From DAHUYF01 sp963838385 (GTDB lineage Bacteria; Pseudomonadota; Alphaproteobacteria; ATCC43930; CGMCC-115725), in the NCBI GenBank assembly GCA_963838385.1, contig CAWIRE010000003.1:186001-250000 (forward strand): a stretch of DNA of 64,000 nucleotides. The letters run 5' to 3'. Shown in pieces: positions 9,112 through 19,136 of the stretch. Position 1 is the stretch's first letter. Every line of letters begins with the position of its first letter. The notes below the pieces were generated by a model. It saw only the letters and a list, made by a program, of their open reading frames with translations. It did no database searches and was not told the origin of the DNA. Position numbers and translations under genes: made by a program.

Positions 9112-10333
9112 GCTCGATCTGGCCTGGCCGCGCGAGGGGCTGATCCGGGTCCCCTATCCCATCTACAGCCGCGCCGACGTCTATGACGAGGAGCGCCGGC
9201 GCATCTTTCTCGGGCCGGTCTGGAGCTTCCTCTGCCTGGAGGCGGAGCTGCCCGACCCCGGCGGCTACCGGGCGAGCTTCGTCGGCGATGTCCCGGTGAT
9301 CGTCGCCCGCGACCTCGACGGCAGCCTCAATGCCTTCGAGAACCGCTGTGCCCATCGCGGCGCGCTGCTCTGCTTCAAGCGCGGCGGCCATGGCCGCGAG
9401 ATCAGCTGCGTCTACCACAATTGGACCTACGATCTGCGCGGCAATCTCACCGGCGTCACCTTCCAGCGCGGCATCAACCGCAAGGGCGGCATGCCGCCGG
9501 ACTTCGATCCGGCATCCCATGCGCTGCGGCGGCTCAAGGTCGAGAGCTTCGCCGGCATCGTCTTCGGCAGCTTCGATCCGGCGACGCCGCCGGTGGAGGC
9601 CTATCTCGGGCCCGAGATCGCCCAGCGCATCCGCCGCGTGATGCGCAAGCCGGTCAAAGTGCTGGGCTACAACAGCCAGATCCTGCCCAACAACTGGAAG
9701 ATCTATGTCGAGAACAACAAGGACTCATATCACGCCAGCCTGCTGCACGCCTTCTTCACCACCTTCCGCGTGAACCGCCTGTCGCAGGAGGGCGGCATCA
9801 TCGTCGATGACAGCGGCGGCCATCACGTGAGCTACTCCAAGCGCGCCACCGACAAGCCCAGCGCCGAATATGACAGCGCCGAGCTGCGCGCCAAGCGCGA
9901 GGATTACCGCCTCGCCGATCCTTCGATCCTCGCCGGCGTGGACGAGTTCGGCGACGGCATCACGCTCCAGATCCTCACCGTCTTCCCCGCCTTCGTCGTG
10001 CAGCAGATCCAGAACAGCCTGGCGGTGCGCCAGATCGTGCCGCGCGGCGTCGGCGAGACCGAGCTGCTCTGGACCTATCTCGGCTACGAGGACGATGACG
10101 CCGCGATGCTGACCGTCCGCCAGAAGCAGTCGAACCTGGTCGGGCCCGGCGGCTACATCTCGATGGAGGACGGCGCGGTCGGCGGCTTCATCCAGCGCGC
10201 GCTGCCCGGCGCCGAGGACGATGCCTCGATCGTGCAGATGGGCGGCAACGGCGTGGGCTCGCAGGATACGCGCGCGACCGAGACGGCGGTGCGGGGCTTC
10301 TGGCAGGCCTATCGCCGCCATATGGGGATCTGA
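9101..10333 (+). CDS. Rieske [2Fe-2S] aromatic ring-hydroxylating oxygenase, alpha subunit
   Basis: 410 residues from an ATG preceded by GGGGAGGGA. The Rieske cluster ligands are C83-x-H85 (CAHRG) and C103-x2-H106 (CVYHNW). The catalytic domain has the mononuclear iron motif DSYHASLLH with H211 and H216. The enzyme would dihydroxylate or demethylate an aromatic ring using electrons from a reductase not encoded nearby. It overlaps the beta-subunit gene by one base (TGATG), which implies coupled translation. Substrate unknown; salicylate-, anthranilate- or terephthalate-type acids are plausible. Confidence 0.93.
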   Translation: MRNTLDLAWPREGLIRVPYPIYSRADVYDEERRRIFLGPVWSFLCLEAELPDPGGYRASFVGDVPVIVARDLDGSLNAFENRCAHRGALLCFKRGGHGREISCVYHNWTYDLRGNLTGVTFQRGINRKGGMPPDFDPASHALRRLKVESFAGIVFGSFDPATPPVEAYLGPEIAQRIRRVMRKPVKVLGYNSQILPNNWKIYVENNKDSYHASLLHAFFTTFRVNRLSQEGGIIVDDSGGHHVSYSKRATDKPSAEYDSAELRAKREDYRLADPSILAGVDEFGDGITLQILTVFPAFVVQQIQNSLAVRQIVPRGVGETELLWTYLGYEDDDAAMLTVRQKQSNLVGPGGYISMEDGAVGGFIQRALPGAEDDASIVQMGGNGVGSQDTRATETAVRGFWQAYRRHMGI

Positions 10334-10809
10334 TGCCGGCCGACCTCGCCACCCAGTTCGCGGTCGAGCGTCTGCTGGCGCGCTACGTCGCCAGCATCGA
10401 CGAGGACCGGCTCGAGGAATGGCCGGGCTACTTCGCCGAGCACTGCCGCTATCAGATCATCTCCAGCGAGAATTACGAGCAGGGGCTGCCGATCGGCGTC
10501 TTCTTCGCGGATTCGCGCGGCATGCTGCACGACCGCGTCTCGGCGCTGCGCCAGGCCAATGTCTACGAGGCCCAGCGCTACCGCCATCTCGTCTCCTCGA
10601 CCCTGATCCTCGACGCCGAGGACGGGCTGGTGACGGCGCAGTCCAACTACATGGTGGTGCGCATCATGCATGACGGCGCCACCGCGCTCTTCAGCACGGG
10701 GCGCTATCTCGACCGCATCAGCCTCGGCGGCTCCGAGCCGCTGTTCGTCGAGAAGCTCGTCGTCTTCGACAGCCGGCGCATCGATACGCTGCTGGCGATG
10801 CCGCTTTAG
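10333..10809 (+). CDS. Aromatic ring-hydroxylating oxygenase, beta (small) subunit
   Basis: 158 residues, the usual length for the SnoaL-like beta subunit (Ring_hydroxyl_B). It begins with a VERLLARYVASIDEDRLEEWP helix-strand segment typical of the family and has an IMHDG-type central strand. The subunit is structural, forming an alpha3beta3 complex. The start ATG overlaps the alpha-subunit stop by one base, and the binding-protein gene follows after seven bases. Confidence 0.9.
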   Translation: MPADLATQFAVERLLARYVASIDEDRLEEWPGYFAEHCRYQIISSENYEQGLPIGVFFADSRGMLHDRVSALRQANVYEAQRYRHLVSSTLILDAEDGLVTAQSNYMVVRIMHDGATALFSTGRYLDRISLGGSEPLFVEKLVVFDSRRIDTLLAMPL

Positions 10810-10816
10810 GTGCGCA

Positions 10817-11983
10817 ATGAAAGCGATCCTGGGCGCTCTTCTCCTGCTCGTCTCGATCGCCGGCGGCGCCCGCGCCGAGGACGCCGTGCGCATCGGCGTG
10901 CTGCTGCCCTTCTCCGGCCCCTTCGCCGATTTCGGCAGGCAGATCGGCAACGGGATGGCGCTCTACCTGAAGCAGCATGGTGACATCGTCGCCGGGCGGC
11001 GGATCGAGCTCATCCGCAAGGACAGCGGCGGGGCGCAGCCGGACGTGGCCAAGCGCCTGGCGCAAGAGCTCATCACCCGCGACAAGGTCGACATGATCGC
11101 GGGGTTCGGGCTCACGCCCGAGGCGCTGGCGGTGGCGCCGGTCGCCACCGAGGCCAAGATCCCGATGGTGATCATGAACGCCGCGACCTCGGTGATCACC
11201 AGGAAATCGCCCTATTTCGTGCGCTTCTCCTTCACGCTCTCGCAGATCGTCGCCCCCTTGGGCGAATGGGCGGCGGCGCATGGGCTGCGCCGGGTCTATG
11301 TCGTCGTCGCCGATTACGCGCCGGGCTACGAGGCCGAGGCCGCCTTCACCCGGGCCTTCATCGCCGGCGGCGGCGACATCGCCGGATCGGTGCGCGTGCC
11401 GCTCAACAACCTCGACTTCGCGGCCTATGTGCAGCGCATCAAGGACGCGCACCCGCAAGGCATCTTCCTCTTCGTGCCCTCGGGCGAGCAGCCCATCGCC
11501 TTCATGAAGGCCTTCGTCGATCTCGGCCTGCGCGACGCCGGGGTGACGCTGCTCGGCGGCACCGAGATCGTCGACGAGACCGTGATGGACACGCTCGGCG
11601 ACAAGAGCCTGGGCGTGATCAGCGCGCAGAACTATTCCTCGGCGCATCGGAGTGCCGAGAACAAGAAGTATCTTGCCGATTGGGCGGCCGCCTTCGGCGC
11701 GCATCCGCGGCCCAATTTCATGTCGGTCGCGGGCTATGACGGCATGCACGCCATCGTCGAGGTGATCGATGAGCTCCATGGCCGGATGGATCCCGACAAC
11801 GCGATGGCGGCGTTCAAGCGGGTGAGTTTCCTCAGCCCGCGCGGCCCGATCGAGATCGACCCCGCGACCCGCGACATCGTCGAGAGCGTCTATATCCGCC
11901 GCGTCGAGCGCGTCGACGGCGAACTCGTCAACAAGGAGATCTTCGAATTCCCCAAGGTGCGGGACACGGGGCAGGCGGAGTAG
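10817..11983 (+). CDS. Branched-chain amino acid-type ABC transporter substrate-binding protein
   Basis: 388 residues. The N-terminus is a Sec signal peptide (MKAILGALLLLVSIAGG, cleavage near ARA-ED), followed by VRIGVLLPFSGPFADFG, the start of the Peripla_BP_6 fold. The protein would bind a small ligand in the periplasm. No permease or ATPase is encoded next to it, so it must use components made elsewhere. Its place directly behind the Rieske oxygenase subunits suggests that it captures their aromatic substrate. ATG at 10817 chosen because the frame upstream overlaps the beta-subunit gene. Confidence 0.92.
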   Translation: MKAILGALLLLVSIAGGARAEDAVRIGVLLPFSGPFADFGRQIGNGMALYLKQHGDIVAGRRIELIRKDSGGAQPDVAKRLAQELITRDKVDMIAGFGLTPEALAVAPVATEAKIPMVIMNAATSVITRKSPYFVRFSFTLSQIVAPLGEWAAAHGLRRVYVVVADYAPGYEAEAAFTRAFIAGGGDIAGSVRVPLNNLDFAAYVQRIKDAHPQGIFLFVPSGEQPIAFMKAFVDLGLRDAGVTLLGGTEIVDETVMDTLGDKSLGVISAQNYSSAHRSAENKKYLADWAAAFGAHPRPNFMSVAGYDGMHAIVEVIDELHGRMDPDNAMAAFKRVSFLSPRGPIEIDPATRDIVESVYIRRVERVDGELVNKEIFEFPKVRDTGQAE

Positions 11984-12004
11984 GGCGGTCGCTCCGCTCT
12001 TCCG

Positions 12005-12676
12005 CTACCGCAACAGCTCGTACGTCCCGCCGCGTTGCAGCGCGCGCTGATAGGCGGGGCGCGCGTGGATGCGCCGCAGGAACTCCATCAGCCGCGGCCG
12101 GCTCTCGTCGAGGCCGCCGCGCGAGGCGGCGGCTTCGAGCGGGAAGCTCAGCTGGATGTCGGCGGCGCTGAACTCGGGCCCGGCGAACCACGCGCCCTTG
12201 CCGAGCTCGGCCTCCATATAGTCGAGATGCAGCTTGATCTGCGGCTCGATGAATCCCGCCAGCGCCCGGTCGGCGATGGCGCGCGCGATCGGCCGGGCGA
12301 AGAACGGCATCTTGCCGCTTTTGAGCCGGGTGAAGATCAGCTTCAGCAGCAGCGGCGGCATCGCCGAGCCCTCGGCGTAATGCAGCCAATAGCCGTAGCG
12401 CAGCCGCTCCGGCGTGCCCGGCGGCGGCGCGAGGCGGCCGCCGCCGTAGCGCTCGACGAGATATTCGACGATGGCGCCGGACTCGGCGATGGTGGTGCCG
12501 TCATCGGTGATCACCGGAGATTTCCCCAGGGGATGCACCGCACGCAGCGCCGGCGGCGCCAGCATGGTGGCGGCATCGCGCTCGTAGCGCTTGATCTCGT
12601 AAGGGACGCCGAGCTCCTCCAGCAGCCATAGCACGCGCTGCGAGCGGGAATTGTTGAGATGATGGACGGTGATCAC
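12005..12676 (-). CDS. Glutathione S-transferase family protein
   Basis: 223 residues. The N-terminal domain opens with ITVHHLNNSRSQRVLWLLEEL, in which NSRSQR is the catalytic-Ser region of bacterial beta-like GSTs close to E. coli YfcF/YghU relatives; the helical domain carries the usual AEGS segment. The GTG at 12676 is chosen because GGGGGAGG lies just upstream; the open frame runs farther but without similarity. It conjugates or reduces with glutathione in the cytoplasm; substrate unknown. Divergent from the VOC gene. Confidence 0.87.
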   Translation of the reverse strand: MITVHHLNNSRSQRVLWLLEELGVPYEIKRYERDAATMLAPPALRAVHPLGKSPVITDDGTTIAESGAIVEYLVERYGGGRLAPPPGTPERLRYGYWLHYAEGSAMPPLLLKLIFTRLKSGKMPFFARPIARAIADRALAGFIEPQIKLHLDYMEAELGKGAWFAGPEFSAADIQLSFPLEAAASRGGLDESRPRLMEFLRRIHARPAYQRALQRGGTYELLR

Positions 12677-12733
12677 CGCGGCCTCCCCCAGGGTTTCGGT
12701 GTTTGCCGGACTGTCATCCGGCCCGGGGTGGCC

Positions 12734-12764
12734 CGTCAAGGCCGCGGGGCAAAAGCCCTTGACG
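12734..12764. promoter_or_regulatory. Inverted repeat in the divergent GST/VOC promoter region
   Basis: CGTCAAGG at 12734-12741 is mirrored by CCTTGACG at 12757-12764, 15 bases apart, in the 173-base gap between two divergent genes. The placement fits an operator for a dimeric regulator, but no regulator gene is adjacent and the dyad may be chance. Confidence 0.3.
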
Positions 12765-12849
12765 CGATCCGCCGGGCCGCCCGTAATTCGGCCGGTCGCG
12801 GCGCGGGGGCGGTGCTTGGGTCTCATCCGCGCAGCAAGCAGGAGGAGCG

Positions 12850-13755
12850 ATGAGCGTCGTCGGGCTGGAGCGCATCGTCTATGGCGTCGAGGATCTGGCG
12901 CTGGCGCGGCGCTTCTTCACGGAATGGGGGCTGCGGCCCGAGGGCGATCTCTGCCGCGCCGCCGACGGCACCGGCGTCGCGCTGCGGGCCAAGGACGATC
13001 CGGAGCTGCCGCGCGCGGTCGAGCCGGGATCGACCGGACGCGAGATCGTCTGGGGTGTCGATGGCCGCGCCGCCCTCGATGCCCTCGCCGCAAGGCTTGA
13101 GCGCGTGACCGTGGTGCGGCGCGGCGGCGACGGCCGCATCGCCTTCACCGATCCCGCCGGCTTCGGCGTGGCGCTGGCGGAGACGGCGCGTCGCCCGCTC
13201 CCGGCGGTGGAGATCGCGGTCAACACGCCGGAGCGGCGGGCGCGGCTCGACACCGTCGGCGCCTTCTACCGCCAGGCCTCGCCGCGACGGCTCGGCCATG
13301 TCGTGCTGCAGGTGCCCGACATCGCGGCGGTGGAGAGCTTCTACCGCGATCACCTGGGCTTCTGGGTCTCCGACCGCTATCCCGGGCGCGGCGTGTTCCT
13401 GCGCGGCCGCGCCGAGGCCGATCACCACCAGCTCTTCCTGCTGCAGAGTCCCGACGGCGCCGCGCATTTCCATCATCTCGCCTTCGAGGTGCATGACGTG
13501 CACGAGGTCTTCGGCGGCGGCCTCGCCTTCGCCGAGCGCGGCTGGGAGACGCATATCGGTCCCGGCCGCCACATCATCTCCTCGTGTTATTTCTGGTATT
13601 TCAAGAGTCCCTGCGGCGGCGCCGTGGAGTATTTCGCCGATATGGACTCGCTGACCGCCGCCTGGCAGCCGCGCGAGATGCCGCAATCGCCGGAATGGTT
13701 CGCCGAATGGGCGCTGGCGGGCGGCATCCGCCAATATGGCGGCGTGCAGCGCTGA
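12850..13755 (+). CDS. Two-domain VOC (glyoxalase/dioxygenase fold) protein
   Basis: 301 residues, start after AGGAGGAG. The first half (1-115) is a degenerate VOC module; the second (from about 150, GHVVLQVPDIAAVESFYR) is complete, with metal-ligand candidates His in GHVV, His in FHHLAFEV and Glu in AVEYFADMD. This arrangement matches extradiol ring-cleavage dioxygenases of the 2,3-dihydroxybiphenyl type. A metal-dependent dioxygenase on a catechol-like compound is the likeliest role given the Rieske oxygenase nearby, but a lyase or isomerase cannot be excluded. Confidence 0.85.
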   Translation: MSVVGLERIVYGVEDLALARRFFTEWGLRPEGDLCRAADGTGVALRAKDDPELPRAVEPGSTGREIVWGVDGRAALDALAARLERVTVVRRGGDGRIAFTDPAGFGVALAETARRPLPAVEIAVNTPERRARLDTVGAFYRQASPRRLGHVVLQVPDIAAVESFYRDHLGFWVSDRYPGRGVFLRGRAEADHHQLFLLQSPDGAAHFHHLAFEVHDVHEVFGGGLAFAERGWETHIGPGRHIISSCYFWYFKSPCGGAVEYFADMDSLTAAWQPREMPQSPEWFAEWALAGGIRQYGGVQR

Positions 13756-13870
13756 GCGACGCCGCGTCGGTCTGGCGGCCGGCGGGTCGCGCCGCGCGAG
13801 AACGCGCCGCTCCCAAGCCTGCTCCAGGATGAAGGCGGAACGGCCGTCCGAGGCCCCGGGTTGACGGGAC

Positions 13871-13898
13871 AAGGCGGTGGCCCTGTGGCCGCCGCCTT
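13871..13898 (+). terminator. Hairpin upstream of the Gly/Ala-rich protein gene
   Basis: A 12-bp stem (AAGGCGGTGGCC with GGCCGCCGCCTT, one G-T pair) and loop CTGT, followed by CGTTTC. It lies 115 bases after the VOC gene and 28 before the next ATG, so it probably terminates the VOC transcript. Confidence 0.55.
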
Positions 13899-13926
13899 CG
13901 TTTCAACGGACCCGAGGGAAATTCGC

Positions 13927-14316
13927 ATGAGGACGACAAGACAGCTTCTGATGGCCGTGGCCGGCGCGGCCATGCTGGCGGCAGCGGCGCCGATGGCCAT
14001 GGCAGCCGGCGGCGGTGCCGGCGCGGGCGCGGCAGGCGGCGGCGCCGGCGGCGGGATGTCCGGCGACAGCGCCGGCTCGGCCGGCGGCGCGGGTCCCGGC
14101 AACAGCTACAGCCCCGGCACGACCAGGCCAGGCGGCGCTGGCTCGATGAACGGGACCGATGGTTCCGGCACCTCGATGCCGCCCGCCGCACCCGGCGCGG
14201 GGCAGAGCTACGGGACCGGAACGACGACGCCGGGCACCTCGCCGGGCAGCATGAGTCCCGGCGCTCCGGGCCCCGGCTCCACGCCCGGCACGATGAGCCC
14301 CAACGGCCAGCGGTAG
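13927..14316 (+). CDS. Small secreted Gly/Ala/Pro/Ser-rich protein, unknown function
   Basis: 129 residues. A clear Sec signal peptide (RTTRQLLMAVAGAAMLAAAA, cleavage after AMA) is followed by a low-complexity chain of Gly, Ala, Ser, Pro and Thr with PGT and SPG repeats and no globular domain. Such proteins occur widely in alphaproteobacteria and are predicted to be disordered and periplasmic or extracellular. No family is recognised. The gene is flanked by hairpins on both sides, so it is probably monocistronic. Confidence 0.7.
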   Translation: MRTTRQLLMAVAGAAMLAAAAPMAMAAGGGAGAGAAGGGAGGGMSGDSAGSAGGAGPGNSYSPGTTRPGGAGSMNGTDGSGTSMPPAAPGAGQSYGTGTTTPGTSPGSMSPGAPGPGSTPGTMSPNGQR

Positions 14317-14339
14317 CCGCTCGGCGGGGCACGAGCTCC

Positions 14340-14367
14340 GGCCCGAGCGGGAGAGCCCGCTCGGGCC
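14340..14367. terminator. Strong bidirectional hairpin between convergent genes
   Basis: A perfect 12-bp stem, GGCCCGAGCGGG with CCCGCTCGGGCC, and a four-base loop AGAG lie between the Gly/Ala-rich protein gene and the end of the frameshifted GST. No T-tract on either side. Confidence 0.65.
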
Positions 14368-14385
14368 GGTTGCCGCTCGAGCGGC

Positions 14386-15325
14386 TCAGCCGCGCGTCGT
14401 CGGAGCGGTGAAGTCGATCTTCGGGCCGAGCGGCACCACCCCGGTCGGGTTGATGGTGCGCTGGCTGCCGTAATAATGCGTCTTGAAGTTCTGCAGATTG
14501 ACCGTCTCCGCCACGCCCGGCTTCTGGTAGAGCGCCCGCGTGTAGTCCCAGAGCGCGGGATACTCATAGAGATGGCGCAGATTGCATTTGAAATGGCCGT
14601 AATAGACGGCATCGAAGCGCGCCAGGGTCGGAAACAGCCGCCAATCGGCCTCGGTGAGAATTTCGCCCAGGAGATAGCGGCGCTGCGACAGACGGTCTTC
14701 GAGCCAGTCGAGCGTGCCGAATAGCGCCGTCACCGCCGCCTCGTAAGGCTCCTGCCGGGTGGCGAAGCCGGCGCGATAGACGCCGTTGTTGACGGTGTCG
14801 TAGATGCGCGCGTTGAGCGCGTCGATCTCCGCCGCGAGTGCCGCCGGGTAGTAGTCGGTGCGGTCGTCGGTGAAGGCGTCGAAATCGCGGTTGAGCATGC
14901 GGATGATGTCGGCGGATTCGTTGCTGACGATCGTCTGCGTCTGCTTGTCCCACAGGATCGGCACGCTGGCGCGCCCGGTGTAGTGGGCATCCGCCCGCTG
15001 ATAGATCTCATAGGCGTAGCGCGCCCCGGTCAGCGGATCCGGCGCGGCAAAGGTCCAGCCATGCTCGAGCATGAGCGGCTCGACGAAGCTGACCGAGATG
15101 ACGCTCCTGCAGCCGCTTGAGCTGGCGGAACAGCAGCGTGCGATGGCACCAGGGGCAGGCGACCGCGAGGAAAAGGTGATAGCGGCCGGAAGCGGCGGGA
15201 AATCCGGAGCTGCCATCGGCCGTGATCCAGCGGCGAAAGCTGGTTGCCGGCCGCTCGAACGCGCCGCCGGTCCGCTCGGTATTGTACCAGTCGTCGCGCC
15301 ACGCGCCGTCGATCAGCAGGCCCAT
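14386..15325 (-). pseudogene. Glutathionyl-hydroquinone reductase (omega-class GST, YqjG/ECM4 type), frameshifted
   Basis: Two overlapping minus-strand frames together make one family-length protein of about 313 residues. The upstream frame (to 15346) gives the N-terminal domain with the catalytic Cys in ACPWCHRTLLFRQLKRLQ; the downstream frame gives ISVSFVEPLMLEHGW to the end, including the SNESADIIRMLN motif and the conserved C-terminal Tyr-rich helix region. They join at about 15104-15113, where one extra base between GAG and GTCATC would explain the break: the span of 940 bases is one more than a multiple of three. The intact enzyme reduces glutathionyl-hydroquinones. It is last in the peptide ABC operon. 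A sequencing error is an alternative to a real mutation. Confidence 0.8.
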
Positions 15326-15332
15326 GGCCCGG

Positions 15333-16330
15333 TTATCTAGCGGCAAAGCCGTCCGCCGGGAAGTGGCAGGCGACGAACTGGCCCGGGTCGATTTCGCGCA
15401 TCACCGGCTCCTCGGCGGCGCAGCGCGGCTGCGCCAGGGCGCAGCGCGTGCGAAAGCGGCAGCCCGAGGGCGGCGCGATCGGCGACGGCGGCTCGCCCGG
15501 CGCCGGGCTCTCCGGCAGGCTCGCATCGGGATCGGGCAGCGGGATGGCGCGCAGCAGCAGCGCGGTATAGGGATGCGCCGGGTGCTCGAACACGGCTTCC
15601 GCCGGGCCGATCTCGCAGAGCTTGCCGAGATACATCACCGCGACGCGGTCGCTGACCGCCTTCACCACCGCGAGATCGTGGGCGATGAACAGCAGGGTGA
15701 GGCCATGGCGCGCCTTCATCTCCTCCAGCAGGTTCAGGATCTGCGCGCGGATCGACACGTCGAGCGCCGAGACCGGCTCGTCGCAAATCACGAGATCGGG
15801 CTCCAGCACCAGGGCGCGCGCGATGGCGATGCGCTGGCACTGCCCGCCGGAGAATTCATGCGGCCGGCGGCGCTGCACGAGATCGGGGTCGAGCCCGACC
15901 GCCTGCAGCACCGCACGCACCCGCCGCGCCCGCTCGGCCCGGTCCCTGACGCCGGCGATGATCAGCGGCTCGGCGACGATGTCGCCGACGCGCCGGCGCG
16001 GATTGAGCGAGGCGATCGGGTCCTGGAAGATGAGCTGCACGCGGCGGCGCAGGCGCCGCAACGGCTCGGCGCCGAGCGTGGCGAGGTCGATGCCGTCGAA
16101 CATCACCCTGCCCGATGTGGCGCGGGAGAGCTGCAGCACGGTGCGGCCGAGCGTCGACTTGCCGCAGCCGGATTCGCCGACCAGCCCGAGCGTCTCGCCG
16201 CGCCTCACATCGAAGCTGACATCGGAGACGGCATGGACGCGCCAGGCGCCGCTGCCATACTCGACGACCAGGTTCTCGACGCTCAGCAGCATCGGCCCGT
16301 CGCGCAGCTGCGCGCTGCCGCCGGCGGCCA

Positions 16331-16334
<4 letters not shown>
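15333..16334 (-). CDS. Peptide/nickel ABC transporter ATP-binding protein (DppF/OppF type)
   Basis: 333 residues. Walker A GESGCGKST, signature SGGQCQRIAIARAL, Walker B LVICDEPVSALD and H-loop IAHDLAVV are all present. The C-terminal oligopeptide-ABC extension with its Cys pair (CRFRTRCALAQPRC) marks the Opp/Dpp family. It overlaps the upstream ATPase gene by four bases, implying coupled translation, and powers import together with it. The substrate may be a peptide, but family 5 systems also carry nickel, glutathione or opines. Confidence 0.94.
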
Positions 16335-17319
<985 letters not shown>

Positions 17320-17323
<4 letters not shown>

Positions 17324-18192
17324 GGCGCGCGCCTGGGATCGGTCAGCCCGCGCAAGCCGTCGCCGACCAGGTTGAAGGCCAGCACGGTCAGGAACATCGC
17401 CGCCGCCGGCAGGAAGGCGATGTGCGGCGCGGTGTCGAGGCTGCCGCGACCTTCGGCGATCATGCCGCCCCAGCTCGGTGTCGGCGGCGGCACGCCCAGT
17501 CCGAGGAAGCTCAGAATGCCCTCCGCGACGATGGTGATCGCGACCAGCAGCAGGAAGTAGGCGCCGAGCGGGGCCAGGAGGTTGGGCAGGATCTCGCGCA
17601 GCAGGATGCGCGCATGGCCGGCGCCCAGCGCCCGCGCCGCGACGACGAAGTCGCGCTCGCGCAGCGCCAGGGTCGCGGCGCGCGCCACGCGCGTCACTGC
17701 CGGCACGGTGAGGATCGCCAGCACGGCGATCACGTTGGGCACCGACTGGCCGAGATAGGCGACGATGGCGAGCGCCAGCACCAGCGGCGGAAAGGCGAGC
17801 AGCACGTCGCCGGCGCCCATCGTCAGGGTCTCGAACAGGCCGCGGAAATATCCCGCGAGCATGCCGAGGCTGGTCCCCGCCAGCGTGGCAAGGATCGGCG
17901 CCAGGAGCCCGATGCCGAGCGAGGCGCGCGCGCCGTAGATGATGCGGGCGAGGATGTCGCGGCCGAGCGCGTCGGTGCCGAGGAGATGGGCGAGGCTGGG
18001 CGGCGCGCGGCGCGCCAGCAGCGCCTGGCGCGCCGGGTCGGCGAGCGGCAGCAGATCGGCCAGCAGCGCCAGCGCCGCGACCAGCGCAATCCACAGCACG
18101 GCGCTCCAGAAGACGAGCCCCAGCCCGTGCCGCCGCCGCGCCGGCACGGCGCCGTCGCCGGCGGGCAGGGCCGCGCCCTCAAGCGCGGCCAT
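17320..18192 (-). CDS. Peptide/nickel ABC transporter permease (DppC type)
   Basis: About 290 residues from the ATG at 18192 (18219 is an alternative). The N-terminus has the short DppC-type helix, then LLGTDALGRDILARIIYGAR, the hallmark GTDxxGRD stretch of this family, and the EAA coupling loop ARALGAGHARILLREILPN near residue 195. Five or six inner-membrane helices. The start overlaps the preceding permease gene by 14 bases. Confidence 0.92.
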
Positions 18193-19129
18193 GGCGGATG
18201 CGCGGGTCGAGCACGGCATAGAGCAGGTCGACCAGGAAGTTGACGAGCACGTAGCCCACGGCGACGAGCAGCACCCCGCCCTGCAGCACGATGAAGTCGC
18301 GGGTATAGATCGCTTCGAGCAGCAGCCGGCCGATGCCGGGCAGGGCGAAGATCGACTCCGTGATCACCGCGCCGCCGATCAGCCGGCCGATATTGAGGCC
18401 GATCACCGTGACGAGCGTGAGCGAGGAAGGCTTCAGCGCGTGCACCAGCAGGATGCGCCGGGATCTGAGGCCCTTGGCCCGCGCCATGGCGATGTAATCC
18501 TCCTGCAGCGTCGAGATCATGTCGCTGCGCAGCACGCGCATGATTGCCGGCCATTCCAGCAGCGCCAGCGTCGCGCCGGGCAGCGTCATGGCGCGGAGAT
18601 TGCCGAGCGCGTCCTCGGAGAACGGCACATAGGCCGTGGCCGGCAGCACGCCCAGGCGCAGCGCGAAGACGAAGATGAGCAGGATCGCCAGCAGGAAGGG
18701 CGGCACCGAGAGGATGCCGAAGGCGAGGGCGGAGATGGCGCGGTCGAACGCCGAGCCGGGCCGCACGGCGCACAGGATGGCGAGCGGCACGCCGATGACG
18801 ATGCCGCCGAGCTCGGCCATGACCAGCAGCTCGAGCGAGACCGGCAGGCGCCCGGCGATCGCGTGTAGCACGGTCTCGCCGGTGCGATGCGAGGTGCCGA
18901 GATCGCCGCTGAGCACGCCGCCAAGCCAACGGAGATATTGCTGCCAGAGCGGCAGGTCGAGGCCGAGCTGGCGGTGGAGCGCCGCGACGTTCTCCGGCGT
19001 CGCCTGGTCGCCGAGCATGGCGACCGCGAGATCGCCGGGCAGCAGGTTGGCGATCAGGAAGGTGAGGATCGTGACCGCGAGGACGACGGGGACGAGATAG
19101 AGCAGCCTGCGGCCGATCAAGCCGAGCAT
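18179..19129 (-). CDS. Peptide/nickel ABC transporter permease (DppB type)
   Basis: 316 residues beginning LGLIGRRLLYLVPVVLAVT, the characteristic DppB first membrane helix, with a periplasmic region from about residue 30 to 95 and five more helices. The EAA loop is ARAKGLRSRRILLVHALKPS. It starts seven bases after the stop of the binding-protein gene, in the same operon. Inner-membrane channel half. Confidence 0.93.
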   Translation of the reverse strand: MLGLIGRRLLYLVPVVLAVTILTFLIANLLPGDLAVAMLGDQATPENVAALHRQLGLDLPLWQQYLRWLGGVLSGDLGTSHRTGETVLHAIAGRLPVSLELLVMAELGGIVIGVPLAILCAVRPGSAFDRAISALAFGILSVPPFLLAILLIFVFALRLGVLPATAYVPFSEDALGNLRAMTLPGATLALLEWPAIMRVLRSDMISTLQEDYIAMARAKGLRSRRILLVHALKPSSLTLVTVIGLNIGRLIGGAVITESIFALPGIGRLLLEAIYTRDFIVLQGGVLLVAVGYVLVNFLVDLLYAVLDPRIRHGRA

Positions 19130-19136
19130 GGCGCGG

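Noticed and set aside
17324..18094. Long frame upstream of the DppD-type ATPase
   Set aside because: It is the DppC-type permease read in another phase; the GTG at 17323 overlaps the permease stop.
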